A DNA stretch of 64,000 nucleotides from positions 172,501 to 236,500 of the forward strand of contig NZ_MCBX01000001.1 of the NCBI RefSeq assembly GCF_001723685.1, read 5' to 3'. Position 1 is the first letter of the stretch. Every line of letters starts with the position of its first letter. Below the pieces are notes generated by a model. It saw only the letters and a list, made by a program, of their open reading frames with translations, had not been told where the DNA came from and made no database searches. Shown here in pieces: positions 42,448 through 53,359 of the stretch. The translations under genes were made by a program, and so were the position numbers. The DNA comes from Candidatus Marithrix sp. Canyon 246 (GTDB taxonomy: Bacteria; Pseudomonadota; Gammaproteobacteria; Beggiatoales; Beggiatoaceae).

Positions 42448-44882
42448 GATAGTTCCTTTAAAAATGTAAATTCATGTTGATCTACGCCTTCTGTAGCGCG
42501 TTGTTGCCAAGGGTCGATTTGTGCATGTGTTTGTGCTTCTAAAAAGCGTTGTGCCAGTATTTTACGATTTTCTTCATCTTCAACTATATGTTTTTGAACA
42601 TGATTTAATCCTACTCGTTCTATCCAAGGCGCGGTACGTTCTAAATAATGCCCTTCTTCACGATACAATTGTAAGAAAGCGGAACAATATTCTAATACTT
42701 CTTGTTCTGTTTCTACTTTGCATAGTAAATCAGTAACACGTACTTTAATTCCACCATTACCGCCAACATGTAATTCCCATCCTGAATCTACTGCTACTAC
42801 TCCAAAATCTTTGATTGTAGCTTCTGCACAATTACGCGGACAGCCTGATACTGCCAGTTTAAACTTGTGAGGTGTCCATGATCCCCATGTCAATTTCTCT
42901 AGTTTAATTCCCATTCCAGTAGAATCTTGAGTTCCAAAGCGGCACCAAGTGCTACCTACACATGTTTTTACGGTACGCATTGCTTTGCCATAAGCATGTC
43001 CTGATACTAATCCAGCTTTATTAAGTTCAGTCCAAATTGCCGGTAAGTCTTGTTTTTTTACTCCTAATAAATCCAGTCTTTGTCCACCAGTAAATTTGAC
43101 TTCTGGTACATTAAATTTGTCTGCTGCATCAGCAATTGCACGTAATTCTTTAGGTGTGGTAACTCCGCCCCAAATTCGCGGAATCACTGAATATGTACCA
43201 TCTTTTTGAATATTTGCATGGGCGCGTTCATTAATAAAACGGGATTGATAATTGTCTTTAAATTCTCCCGGAAATGCACAAAGTAAATAATAATTTAGTG
43301 CTGGGCGACAAACATGACAGCCATCTGGGTTTTTCCAATTGGTAAACTCCATTACTGCTTCAATGCTGGTTAAATGTTGTTCTCTGATAACGCGCTGTAT
43401 ATCATCATGGGAATGTTCAGTACAGCTACATAGAGGTTTAGTCTTGGGAGATTCTGAATAATCACTACCTAAAGTAGAGGCTAGTATTTGTTCGACTAAT
43501 GCGGTACAAGAGCCACAAGAGCTTGAAGCCTTGGTATGAGAACGAATATCGTCTAAAGTAAATAGTTTTTTCTCAACAATAGCATTAACAATAGTACCCT
43601 TACAAATACCATTGCAACCACAAATTTCAGTGTCATCACTCATCAAAGCAACGGCTTGATTTGCACCATGCCCACTATCACCTAAATGTGCTTGCCCAAA
43701 TAATAAACGATTTCGTTGCCCGCTAATATCAATATTATCGCGCATCATTTGAAAATACCATGCACCATCTATAGTTTCACCATATAAGACAGCACCTTTG
43801 ATACGGTTATTTTCAATGACTAATTTCTTATACATCCCTTGACTTGGATCTTGAAAAATTAGTTCTTCAGTATTTTCATTACCATTAAAATTACCAGCAG
43901 AAAATAAGTCGATACCAGTAACTTTCAACTTAGTTGAAGTCACAGAACCCTGATAACGAGAATAACCTAATTGTGCAATGTGATTAGCACAAACCTTAGC
44001 CTGTTCAAACAATGGAGCTACTAAACCATAAACTTTGCTACGATGTTGTACACATTCACCAACGGCATAAATACGAGGATCATAAGTTTGTAATGTATCA
44101 TTTACTACAATACCTCGTTCACAATATAAGCCGATTTGTTTGGCTAAGCTGATATTTGGGCGAATACCAACTGCCATTACAATTAAATCAGCGGCTATTT
44201 CACTGCCATCTTTAAAGCGTATCCCAGTAACTTTAGATTCCCCTAAAATTTCACTGGTTTGAGCTTCCATTAAAAATGTTAAACCGCGTTGCTCCAAAGA
44301 ACTTTTTAATAAAGTGGCAGCGGCTTGATCTAATTGTTGTTCCATTAAACTATCTAATAAATGTACAACCGTAACTTGCATACCTTGCTTATGCAAACCA
44401 TTAGCGGCTTCCAAACCTAACAAACCACCACCAATAACTACAGCATGTTTTCCTTGCTGAGCCGCTTCAAGCATAACATCTACATCTTGAATATCTCGAA
44501 AAGCGACAACACCGGGTAAAGTATGCCCCGGCACTGGAATTATGAAAGGATTAGAACCAGTGGCAAATAACAAGCGATCATAATTAATGCTAACACCTTG
44601 ATCACTAACAACTTGCCGTTTACGTCGATCTATAGAAACAACGATCTGACCCTTGTGTAAAGTGATATTATTATCTTGATACCATTGTTCCTCATTAAGC
44701 ATAATATCATCAATGGTTTTCTCACCAGCTAAGACTGGAGATAATAAAATTCGATTATAATTACCATAATTTTCAGCACCAAAAACGGTAATATCATACT
44801 TATCTGGTTCGATTTTTAATAATTCTTCTACGGTACGAATACCAGCCATGCCATTGCCAATACAGACTAATTTTTCTTTCAT
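42444..44882 (-). CDS. nirB: Nitrite reductase (NAD(P)H) large subunit
   Basis: 812 aa from the ATG at 44882, chosen because AGGA lies 8-11 bases before it (the frame is open to 44921). FAD/NAD domains with CIGNGMAGIRTVEELL and VIGGGLLGLEAANGL, two BFD-like [2Fe-2S] segments (CGCNGICKGT...CGSC; CSCTEHSHDD...CHVC), then the sulfite/nitrite reductase core with siroheme-4Fe4S ligands TCVGSTWC and SGCPRNC. Reduces nitrite to ammonium in the cytoplasm. Transporter and siroheme synthase are not in the window. Confidence 0.96.
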   Translation of the reverse strand: MKEKLVCIGNGMAGIRTVEELLKIEPDKYDITVFGAENYGNYNRILLSPVLAGEKTIDDIMLNEEQWYQDNNITLHKGQIVVSIDRRKRQVVSDQGVSINYDRLLFATGSNPFIIPVPGHTLPGVVAFRDIQDVDVMLEAAQQGKHAVVIGGGLLGLEAANGLHKQGMQVTVVHLLDSLMEQQLDQAAATLLKSSLEQRGLTFLMEAQTSEILGESKVTGIRFKDGSEIAADLIVMAVGIRPNISLAKQIGLYCERGIVVNDTLQTYDPRIYAVGECVQHRSKVYGLVAPLFEQAKVCANHIAQLGYSRYQGSVTSTKLKVTGIDLFSAGNFNGNENTEELIFQDPSQGMYKKLVIENNRIKGAVLYGETIDGAWYFQMMRDNIDISGQRNRLLFGQAHLGDSGHGANQAVALMSDDTEICGCNGICKGTIVNAIVEKKLFTLDDIRSHTKASSSCGSCTALVEQILASTLGSDYSESPKTKPLCSCTEHSHDDIQRVIREQHLTSIEAVMEFTNWKNPDGCHVCRPALNYYLLCAFPGEFKDNYQSRFINERAHANIQKDGTYSVIPRIWGGVTTPKELRAIADAADKFNVPEVKFTGGQRLDLLGVKKQDLPAIWTELNKAGLVSGHAYGKAMRTVKTCVGSTWCRFGTQDSTGMGIKLEKLTWGSWTPHKFKLAVSGCPRNCAEATIKDFGVVAVDSGWELHVGGNGGIKVRVTDLLCKVETEQEVLEYCSAFLQLYREEGHYLERTAPWIERVGLNHVQKHIVEDEENRKILAQRFLEAQTHAQIDPWQQRATEGVDQHEFTFLKELS

Positions 44883-44931
44883 TACTTTCATTCCTAAAAT
44901 AGTTTCTTTAATTATAGGCAAATACTACACC

Positions 44932-44958
44932 ATTGATAAAATATATATATTTATCAAT
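44932..44958. promoter_or_regulatory. 27-bp palindrome upstream of nirB
   Basis: ATTGATAAA, nine AT bases, TTTATCAAT; a perfect inverted repeat 50 bases before the nirB start and downstream of ntrX. Could be an operator for nirB or a weak terminator. The spacing does not fit an FNR site. Confidence 0.4.
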
Positions 44959-45043
44959 GTTATATGAATCTGAGTGATAGGTGGAATGTAATGAAAAAGA
45001 CATATGATGGATTATTTTGTAATTAAGCAGACAATCACTACAC

Positions 45044-46396
45044 TTATTTTTTAACAGATTTTTTAGGATCAATATCAAGCGAGCGTAATTTACGATATAA
45101 ATGAGTACGTTCTAATCCTATCCGTGCTGCTACTTTACTTACATTACCCCCTAACTCTTGTAATTGATATTCTAAATAAGCTTTTTCAAATTGTTCCCTA
45201 GCCTCACGTAATGGTAATTCATAAATTGATAAATTACCGGTATTACTTTGACGATGTTTTAAAATCGGTTCAATTTCATTAACATCAATTATGTCATCAT
45301 TAGCTAAGATTAATAATCTTTGCACCATATTTTTTAATTCACGTATATTACCCGGCCAAGAATAATTACTAAGTCTATTTTGTGCCGCTACAGTAAAACG
45401 ACGATAAGGCAGATTGTCTTGATTTAAAAATAAATTTATATAGAATTCTAATAATTCTGGTATATCTTCACAATGTGAACGTAAAGGAGGAATCGGAAGA
45501 GGCAGAATATTTAAATAATAATATAGTTCTTTATTTAATTCTCCTATACTAACAGCTGTCTTTAAATCATGTGATGTAGCGGCAATCACACGAATATTAG
45601 CTTTAATCTGTTCTGTACCATTATTGCGTACAAATGATTTTTTTTCTAAAACCTTTAACAGACGAACTTGAATAGAATGATCTAGTTCTGCAATATCATT
45701 TATAAATAAAGTTCCTTCATCTGCCTGCTCAATACGCGCTAAAGTACTACTGCCATAATTGCCAAATAATTCAATACTTTGCTTGTCTGCACTTGCTGCT
45801 GTCACTCGCATCTGAACAAAAGGTCCAGAACTATTTTGACTATTTTGATGAATATAATTTGCAAATAAAGTGCGACCGCTACCTGATTCTCCACTCAGTA
45901 AGACATGTGTGTTATGTAAATTTATTTTTTCAACTTGCCTACGTAAAGCCGCCATTATGTCACTATGACCTAATGGTTCTATAACAGATTCAGTATTTTT
46001 ACGTAATACAATATTTTCTTCTTGCAAAGAAGACATTCCTAATGCTCTATTGATAGTAATCAATAGTTTAGAAATAGATAAAGGTTTTTCGATAAAATCG
46101 TATGCACCTAAACGAGTCGCTTCAACAGCGGTTTCTACCGTACCATGCCCTGAAATCATAATAATTGGTATATTTCTCAGACCACCATCATACCACTCTT
46201 TTAATAGTGAAATACCATCAATATCTGGCATCCATATATCAAGTAAAATTAAGTCAGGCGGTGCTTCACGTCGTATTTCTCGCGCACTATTTCCATCCTC
46301 CGCAAGGCTTACAGTAAAACCTTCATCTTCTAAAATTTCTTTTATCAGATTACGAATATCTGGTTCATCATCAACTACTAAAATATGTCCATTCAT
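45044..46396 (-). CDS. ntrX: NtrX-like response regulator, AAA+ without GAFTGA
   Basis: 450 aa. Receiver domain 1-120 (VVDDEPDIRN, phospho-Asp in LILLDIWMPD, KPLSISKL). AAA+ domain 145-370 with Walker A GESGSGRTLFAN (Lys replaced by Arg), GTLFINDIAELD Walker B-like, and R-finger region. The usual GAFTGA loop is absent: ELFGNYGSSTLARIEQADEG. Fis-type HTH at the end (VSKVAARIGLERTHLYRKLRSL). Such NtrX variants cannot act as classic sigma-54 activators and may act differently. Second gene of ntrY-ntrX, 17 bases after. Confidence 0.9.
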   Translation of the reverse strand: MNGHILVVDDEPDIRNLIKEILEDEGFTVSLAEDGNSAREIRREAPPDLILLDIWMPDIDGISLLKEWYDGGLRNIPIIMISGHGTVETAVEATRLGAYDFIEKPLSISKLLITINRALGMSSLQEENIVLRKNTESVIEPLGHSDIMAALRRQVEKINLHNTHVLLSGESGSGRTLFANYIHQNSQNSSGPFVQMRVTAASADKQSIELFGNYGSSTLARIEQADEGTLFINDIAELDHSIQVRLLKVLEKKSFVRNNGTEQIKANIRVIAATSHDLKTAVSIGELNKELYYYLNILPLPIPPLRSHCEDIPELLEFYINLFLNQDNLPYRRFTVAAQNRLSNYSWPGNIRELKNMVQRLLILANDDIIDVNEIEPILKHRQSNTGNLSIYELPLREAREQFEKAYLEYQLQELGGNVSKVAARIGLERTHLYRKLRSLDIDPKKSVKK

Positions 46397-46413
46397 CTAA
46401 TTCAGTTATCACT

Positions 46414-48528
46414 TTAAATGGTTGGTAAACGGATAACAACACAAGCTCCTGATGTATTTTCTATCCAGACCGTTCCATTATGTTCTTCAATAATTTTTTT
46501 AACAATAGCTAACCCTAAGCCAGTTCCTTTCTGTTTTGTTGTTATATAAGGTTCAAAAATTTTATCTATTAATTTTTCACTAATGCCCGGACCCTGATCT
46601 TGAATACTTATTTCAATACATTTATAACCATTATTTGTTTGATAATTGGTTGAAATCGTAATTTCATTATTTATAGCTTTTGCTTCTAATCCGTTCTTAA
46701 TTAAGTTATGTAATACTTGCCGCAAACGACCTCTATCTGCATCAATTTTTGGTAAATTATCATCAAATACTGTTTTAATTTTAATATTGCTATGATGGTA
46801 TAATTCTAATACTTCTTTAATCAGCTGATTCAGATTTAATGCGGTTTTATTCATTTTTGGTGTTCTTGCATAATCTGAGAAAGCATTGACCATATCCTTC
46901 ATTGTATCTACTTGTTGGATAATGGTATTAGTCATACGATCTAAAGTACCTGCATCTTTAGCTGGTAATTTATGTAAATATTTTTGTCTTAGACGTTCAG
47001 CCGATAATTGAATTGGGGTTAATGGATTCTTAATTTCATGGGCTAAACGACGTGCAACTTCACTCCATGCTGCTGTTTTCTGAGCTTGCACCATAGTTGT
47101 AATATCATCAAAGACTATTACATAACCTTCTGATTTTAACTGTAACATAGTACCAGAACATTTAAGTACTTGACGACCATTACCGCCAAAGAGATTTATT
47201 TCTTCACTCCAATCATTATCATTATCAAGTAAATGAGGTTCAATGATATTACATAGTTCTTGTAATGATGGATACTCAGATTTTAAATTTGTTATGCTGT
47301 TATTTGATAAACCATCTAAGCTTAAACCTAAAATTTTTGCTGCTGCTGAATTAGCAGTCTGTAATTGTTGTTTAGAATCAATAGAAATTACTCCTGAAGA
47401 TAAACGTTCTAATACAGTCTCTAAATAAGCACGTTGATTATTCACTTCATCACGAGCTTGTGAAATCTTAGTAGTCATATCATTAAATGACTGTACCACC
47501 ACATCAAGATCATAGAATGGATTTGATGGTAATTGTTTTTCATAATTACCATTAGCTACTGCTTTTGTTCCTTCTAATAACTGACTTAATGGTTTGACAA
47601 AATGACGAGCTACAAAAAATGCCATCCATGCCGCACTAAGAACACTTAACAATACTACTAAAGATAAAACTAGAGTTAAACTGTCTTTTACAGGGTTTGC
47701 TAAATATGCTTTTTCTCTAAATTCATGAATTGCTTCTTCTACACTTTGAGTTAATTCACTAATACGTGTTGGAATCGGAAATAATGCATGTAATAAACGC
47801 TGTTGATGATTATGAAAAAATTTAATAATGACACGAATATGTAATCCACTATTTTCTATAGGCTTTATACTAATATAACTATCTGATTGCTTTAATTGTA
47901 ATAATACACTTTCACTAGGGCGATGTGGTAATAATTGTTCTATATAAACACTATTAGATGCAATAATCCGTCCATTAGGAGCTAATAAAATTAATTCAGC
48001 AGCACCACTATTTTTACGTAATTCATTTAATTGTAAACTAATCATCATATCATTTTCTAATGCAATCTTTTCAATAATAGTTTGTGTTTTTTTGAAAGAT
48101 TCACGCATTCGTGCATCTAAATCAGCTCTACTTAAATCTAAAGCGTGATTCAGAGCTTTATTTATATGAATATCAGATAAATTATCTAAATTATTATGTA
48201 AAAACGTTAATGAAAAATAATAGACGATTAGTACTGGAATAGTGGATAAAATAGTTAAAGAACTAACTAAACGTAGTGTTAAATGTGCTCCTGCACGCTT
48301 TTGATGTACTTGATTAAGCAGGTTATGTAAATTTAACCCAATTAGTGTTAGCAAAGCTAATAATGCCATTATATTTATCAATAATAATATTGAATATAAA
48401 TGTTCAAAACGTTCAGAATTATGTAATGCTTCAGTAATTATCCATAAGGAAGCTAATAAAATAATTAATGAAACAACTAGTAGGCTGATATTCAGCCATT
48501 TTTTTAATTTCGAGCTTGTAATGGACAT
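46414..48528 (-). CDS. ntrY: NtrY-like sensor histidine kinase
   Basis: 704 aa from the ATG at 48528 (an in-frame TTG at 48537 is upstream). Several N-terminal membrane helices (about 15-35, 45-65, 85-110, 285-310), HAMP segment (VAGNYEKQL-like AVANGNYEKQLPSNP), PAS (LETVLERLSSGVISIDS), HisKA with H in ARRLAHEIKNPLTPIQLSAERL, and HATPase_c (LIKNGLEAKAI, DQGPGISEKLIDKIFEPY, KGTGLGLAIVKKI). Nitrogen or redox sensing by family. Overlaps DUF4390 by about 25 bases. Confidence 0.95.
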   Translation of the reverse strand: MSITSSKLKKWLNISLLVVSLIILLASLWIITEALHNSERFEHLYSILLLINIMALLALLTLIGLNLHNLLNQVHQKRAGAHLTLRLVSSLTILSTIPVLIVYYFSLTFLHNNLDNLSDIHINKALNHALDLSRADLDARMRESFKKTQTIIEKIALENDMMISLQLNELRKNSGAAELILLAPNGRIIASNSVYIEQLLPHRPSESVLLQLKQSDSYISIKPIENSGLHIRVIIKFFHNHQQRLLHALFPIPTRISELTQSVEEAIHEFREKAYLANPVKDSLTLVLSLVVLLSVLSAAWMAFFVARHFVKPLSQLLEGTKAVANGNYEKQLPSNPFYDLDVVVQSFNDMTTKISQARDEVNNQRAYLETVLERLSSGVISIDSKQQLQTANSAAAKILGLSLDGLSNNSITNLKSEYPSLQELCNIIEPHLLDNDNDWSEEINLFGGNGRQVLKCSGTMLQLKSEGYVIVFDDITTMVQAQKTAAWSEVARRLAHEIKNPLTPIQLSAERLRQKYLHKLPAKDAGTLDRMTNTIIQQVDTMKDMVNAFSDYARTPKMNKTALNLNQLIKEVLELYHHSNIKIKTVFDDNLPKIDADRGRLRQVLHNLIKNGLEAKAINNEITISTNYQTNNGYKCIEISIQDQGPGISEKLIDKIFEPYITTKQKGTGLGLAIVKKIIEEHNGTVWIENTSGACVVIRLPTI

Positions 48529-49076
48529 AAATACCAATCACTATTCAAATGCCATGATGAAGATAAATAAGCTATTGGGCGTAAAACAATCGGTAAAGAT
48601 TCAATATCTAAACTGACTTTTAAATACACCCAATAATTCGCCTTTGTATTTGTAATATGTTTATCTATTAATGGATAATTTTTTATTTTTCCTAAACGAT
48701 TAAATACAGCAGATAAGCTTAAAAAAGTTTCTGTTATCCCTGTATTTAGGTATTTTAATATATATTGCCTACTCAAGGCTAAATATTTTATTTCGTATTT
48801 TAATTTTAACTTAGTTATCGTTTTATCCCATAAATAAGCTCTATCACGTTGAATAGTAATATTCAAAACTAATACCAATGAAATTCCATTATGTAATGCT
48901 TCCTTGGCTGTTTCTGTTAATTTATAATTAATATTTGCATTTAATAGATAAATATTATTTATTAAATTGCTTTTTGCATAATTGATAGAAAAATCAGCAA
49001 CAGAACTATTTGAATATATTAATAAATATAAAACGATGATTAGTTTCCAATTAAAGTGTTTTAGATAGACATGCAT
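48504..49076 (-). CDS. DUF4390 family protein
   Basis: 190 aa from the ATG at 49076 (frame open to 49136). Signal-like hydrophobic start (WKLIIVLYLLIYSNSSVA), then DUF4390 features: INYKLTETAKEALHNGISLVLVLNITIQRDRAYLWDKTI, LKYEIKYLALSRQYILKYL, and a proline-containing C-terminal part (SLDIESLPIVLRPIAYLS). Position between rsmB and ntrY is its conserved place in gammaproteobacteria. Function unknown. Confidence 0.85.
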   Translation of the reverse strand: MHVYLKHFNWKLIIVLYLLIYSNSSVADFSINYAKSNLINNIYLLNANINYKLTETAKEALHNGISLVLVLNITIQRDRAYLWDKTITKLKLKYEIKYLALSRQYILKYLNTGITETFLSLSAVFNRLGKIKNYPLIDKHITNTKANYWVYLKVSLDIESLPIVLRPIAYLSSSWHLNSDWYLCPLQARN

Positions 49077-50307
49077 AATAAAAACCGTCAAGCTGACTTT
49101 CACCGGGTAAAATTTGCCTTCCAATTGGCTGTTCATGACCCCAATTCACGGCTAATTTGCTATCTTCTGCATCAAGATGTGTATTTAAAAAATCTTGAAT
49201 TTGCAAATAATTCTCTTCAGCAAAAATAGAACATGTTACGTAAAGTAATTTACCTCCATTTTTTAGTAAAGGCCATAAAGCTTCAAGTAAACGCTTTTGT
49301 TGAGCTGCTAATTTCATTATATCGTTTTTTTGACGTAAATATTTAATATCTGGATGGCGGCGAATAACACCACTGCCTGAACAAGGGGCATCCAATAAAA
49401 TACGATCAAAAGCTTTTCCATCCCACCACGATTCTGGTTTAGCTGCATCTGCACAATGTATCTGAGCATTGTTAAATTGTAAACGCTGCAAACTTTCAGT
49501 TAAGAGTTTTACACGATTAGCTTGACTATCTAAGGCTATTAAGGTGTCAATTTCATACTTTTCTAATAAGTGTGCACTTTTGCCACCGGGTGCTGCACAT
49601 GCGTCTAATACTCGCGCTCCATTAGGTACATCTAGTAATTCTGCCGCAAATTGTGCTGCACCATCTTGTACTGATACCCATCCTTGAGCAAAACCGGGTA
49701 AGCTTTGTACATCTACTGCTTTTGATAGTGTAATACCATACTCTGTATCTGTGATTATTTCAGCTTGTTGCAGATATTTCATATAAGCATCGCGCGACAT
49801 AACACGACTATTCACACGTAAACTAAATGGTGGGTGAGTATTGTTAGCTTTAGCTATGTCTTGCCATTGAGTTGGCCAATCTTTTTTTAAATATTCCAAT
49901 ATCCATTCTGGATGTGCTAAATGATCAATATCAATTTGCTGACGCTGAAAATTACGTAATACTGCATTAACTAATGAAGTAGCCCAAGTCTTTTTTAACA
50001 ATTTTGTTACTTCAACGGTGGCAGAAGTTGCAGCATGAGGCGGAATGCGTAGATAAATATGTTGATATAAACCTATTAATAATAGTACTTCTATATCTAT
50101 ATCTTTATTTCTAAATTTCTTTTTAACTAAAACCTTTAAAATCGCTTGCAAACGTGGCAACCAACGTAATACTCCATAACACAATTCTTGTGCTAAGGCT
50201 CGTTCACGACTATCAGTCAAACTAGATAAATCTAAACATTCAGATAATGAGCGTTTATTTTTAATGACTTGAGTTAAAATTTTAGTAGCAACACTACGTG
50301 CGTTCAT
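49051..50307 (-). CDS. rsmB: 16S rRNA m5C967 methyltransferase
   Basis: 418 aa. N-terminal NusB-like RNA-binding domain (1-140: ILTQVIKNKRSLSECL, ALAQELCYGVLRWLP), then SAM fold: VLDACAAPGGKSAHLLE, LLDAPCSGSGVIRRHPDIKYLR (first Cys), LLYVTCSIFAEENYLQI (catalytic Cys). Operon fmt-rsmB-DUF4390 with 4- and 26-base overlaps. Confidence 0.96.
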   Translation of the reverse strand: MNARSVATKILTQVIKNKRSLSECLDLSSLTDSRERALAQELCYGVLRWLPRLQAILKVLVKKKFRNKDIDIEVLLLIGLYQHIYLRIPPHAATSATVEVTKLLKKTWATSLVNAVLRNFQRQQIDIDHLAHPEWILEYLKKDWPTQWQDIAKANNTHPPFSLRVNSRVMSRDAYMKYLQQAEIITDTEYGITLSKAVDVQSLPGFAQGWVSVQDGAAQFAAELLDVPNGARVLDACAAPGGKSAHLLEKYEIDTLIALDSQANRVKLLTESLQRLQFNNAQIHCADAAKPESWWDGKAFDRILLDAPCSGSGVIRRHPDIKYLRQKNDIMKLAAQQKRLLEALWPLLKNGGKLLYVTCSIFAEENYLQIQDFLNTHLDAEDSKLAVNWGHEQPIGRQILPGESQLDGFYYACLSKTL

Positions 50308-51188
50308 TTTTTAATACCATTCAAAAAATCCGCTACACTCATAGGTTTTTTACCGGCTTTTTGAACTTTTAAGATACGTAAAACTCCTTTTGCTGTAACA
50401 ATATCAATACCATCAGCTTGATCACTGGTTTCTGCTAATGCCTTAGCTTCCCAAATACGTAAAGTTTGATCAAAAATTTTTGCTTGAGCAATCGGATATG
50501 GATTAAAAGCTCGTACTTTACGTTCTAATAACATTGCATCTTGATTCCAATCTAATTCGGCTTCAGCTTTTTCTAATTTGTTAGCGTAAGTTGCTAAAGC
50601 CTCATCTTGTGGAGTTGCTGCTAAATTTTCAATTTCATCTATATGTGATGCTAACATTTGTCCACCTAATTCAGATAAACGATCATGAAGACTTTGCCCA
50701 GTGTCATCTGGTAAAATTTCACAGCTTTGTTTTTTTAAGATTGCCCCCACATCAAGACCAACATCCATATTCATCAATGTAATTCCGGTGGTAGTATCAC
50801 CAGCAATTATGGCGCGTTGAATTGGAGCAGCACCACGCCAACGTGGTAATAAAGACGCATGGACATTTATACAGCCAAAACGGGGTATATCTAACACTGC
50901 TTTTGGCAATATAAGCCCATAAGCAGCGACAATGATCAAGTCAGGCTTTAATGCTTTGAGTTGCGCTTGTGCCTCAATATCTTTTAAACTAACTGGTTGA
51001 TAAATATCAAGTCCATGTTCTAAAGCTAATAATTTAATTGGGCTGGCTTGTAACTTTCTTCCTCTGCCTGATTTTCGATCCGGTTGAGTATATACTCCAC
51101 AGATACTATGTTTAGAATTTAACAGCGCAACTAAACTTGGCACTGCAAATTCTGGTGTACCAGCAAAAATAATACGTTTTTTATTCAT
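50304..51188 (-). CDS. fmt: Methionyl-tRNA formyltransferase
   Basis: 294 aa. RIIFAGTPEFAVPSLVALL, N-H-D active-site region CINVHASLLPRWRGAAPIQRAI, TGITLMNMDVGLDVGAIL; C-terminal OB-like domain with VRAFNPYPIAQ. Formylates initiator Met-tRNA. Overlaps def by one base and rsmB by four. Confidence 0.97.
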   Translation of the reverse strand: MNKKRIIFAGTPEFAVPSLVALLNSKHSICGVYTQPDRKSGRGRKLQASPIKLLALEHGLDIYQPVSLKDIEAQAQLKALKPDLIIVAAYGLILPKAVLDIPRFGCINVHASLLPRWRGAAPIQRAIIAGDTTTGITLMNMDVGLDVGAILKKQSCEILPDDTGQSLHDRLSELGGQMLASHIDEIENLAATPQDEALATYANKLEKAEAELDWNQDAMLLERKVRAFNPYPIAQAKIFDQTLRIWEAKALAETSDQADGIDIVTAKGVLRILKVQKAGKKPMSVADFLNGIKK

Positions 51189-51691
51189 TATAAAGATTTT
51201 TCTCTTTGTTTGCTCAACTTCTTAGCAATACGTTGGCGTTTTAAGGATGATAAATAATCGACAAATAATTTGCCGTTTAAATGATCCATTTCATGTTGAA
51301 TACAAACAGCTAACAAACCATCAGCATTGAAGCTTATTGTTTCAGCTTTTTCATTTAGTGCTTGCACTGTAATATTTTCAGCGCGTTCAACTTTATCAAA
51401 TATTGATGGTACTGATAAACATCCTTCTTCCGTAATTTGCAGACCGTCTTTATCAGAGATTTGAGGATTAATAAGACACAAAGGTTGATTTTTATCTTCT
51501 GAAATATCAATCACAATAATTTGTTGATGAATATTAACTTGAGTTGCAGCTAAGCCAATACCCGGTGCATCATACATAGTTTCAAACATATCAGCGACTA
51601 TTTTACGGATATTATCATCAACTAATGTTACTGGTTTAGCAACAATGCGTAATTTTGAATCAGGAAAATGTAAGATTTTAAGTAAAGCCAT
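51188..51691 (-). CDS. def: Peptide deformylase
   Basis: 167 aa. [17 protein letters not shown] (metal Cys) and [12 protein letters not shown] (two metal His and catalytic Glu) are all present. Removes formyl from nascent proteins. First gene of def-fmt-rsmB-DUF4390-ntrYX. Divergent from pcm with 13 bases between, so promoters must overlap the coding starts. Confidence 0.97.
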   Translation of the reverse strand: MALLKILHFPDSKLRIVAKPVTLVDDNIRKIVADMFETMYDAPGIGLAATQVNIHQQIIVIDISEDKNQPLCLINPQISDKDGLQITEEGCLSVPSIFDKVERAENITVQALNEKAETISFNADGLLAVCIQHEMDHLNGKLFVDYLSSLKRQRIAKKLSKQREKSL

Positions 51692-51704
51692 AATATTATA
51701 AGAT

Positions 51705-52334
51705 ATGTTAAATCATTATCGTAAACGTTTAATTGAACAATTACTTGCTCAAGGAATTTCTAATTCTAATGTTTTAGAAGTAATGGGTGCAACAGAACGA
51801 CATATGTTTGTCGATGAAGCTTTATCAAGCCACGCATATACTAATAATGCCTTACCTATTGGATATGGTCAAACAATATCTCAACCATATATTGTTGCAC
51901 GTATGACTCAAGCTTTATTAAGTCAAACTAACATTTCTAAAGTATTAGAAATAGGTACAGGATGTGGTTATCAAACAGCAATCTTAGCTCAATTAGTAAA
52001 AAAAGTTTATACTGTAGAACGAATAAAACCCTTATTAGATAAAGCACAAAAACGATTAGAAATTTTAGGCTTAAATAATATCGTTTTTAGTCATAATGAT
52101 GGATATTTGGGTTGGAATAAATATAAATCCTATCAAGGTATAATTGTTACAGCGGCACCTACTGAAATACCAGAAGCTCTATTAAATCAGTTGTCTATAG
52201 GAGGATGTTTAATTATTCCAATAGGTTATAAAGGCAAACAATCATTATTAAAAATAATTCGTAACCATAATACTTATGAGCAATATGTTTTAGATCAAGT
52301 AAGTTTTGTGCCATTACAAAAAGGCTTAATTTAA
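51705..52334 (+). CDS. pcm: Protein-L-isoaspartate O-methyltransferase
   Basis: 209 aa. SAM repair enzyme for isoaspartyl residues: [48 protein letters not shown], and the C-terminal [17 protein letters not shown]. Two bases before coaD. Also close to the DUF/Rpe type, but motif order is Pcm. Confidence 0.92.
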   Translation: MLNHYRKRLIEQLLAQGISNSNVLEVMGATERHMFVDEALSSHAYTNNALPIGYGQTISQPYIVARMTQALLSQTNISKVLEIGTGCGYQTAILAQLVKKVYTVERIKPLLDKAQKRLEILGLNNIVFSHNDGYLGWNKYKSYQGIIVTAAPTEIPEALLNQLSIGGCLIIPIGYKGKQSLLKIIRNHNTYEQYVLDQVSFVPLQKGLI

Positions 52335-52336
52335 AT

Positions 52337-53079
<743 letters not shown>

Positions 53080-53139
53080 CAAAAAAAAGTAAAAAAATGC
53101 TTGCCGTATAGCATATATATTTAGTAGAATATATCAAAT

Positions 53140-53212
53140 GGGCCGTTAGCTCAGTTGGTAGAGCGGCTGACTCTTAATCAGCATGTCATAGGTTCAATCC
53201 CTATACGGCCCA
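53140..53212 (+). tRNA. tRNA-Lys (CTT)
   Basis: 73 bases, cloverleaf GGGCCGT ... ACGGCCC, anticodon stem GCTGA/TCAGC with CTT at 53173-53175, T-loop GGTTCAATCC. No encoded CCA. Confidence 0.95.
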
Positions 53213-53251
53213 TATATTCTAATCTAAATAGCTCGCCTTGAATATCTTTTA

Positions 53252-53336
<85 letters not shown>

Positions 53337-53359
53337 ATTCATTTTATGAGGTTTAAGAC

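Noticed and set aside
44932-44958. FNR box for nirB
   Set aside because: TTGAT and ATCAA are 15 bases apart, not 4, so the standard site is absent.
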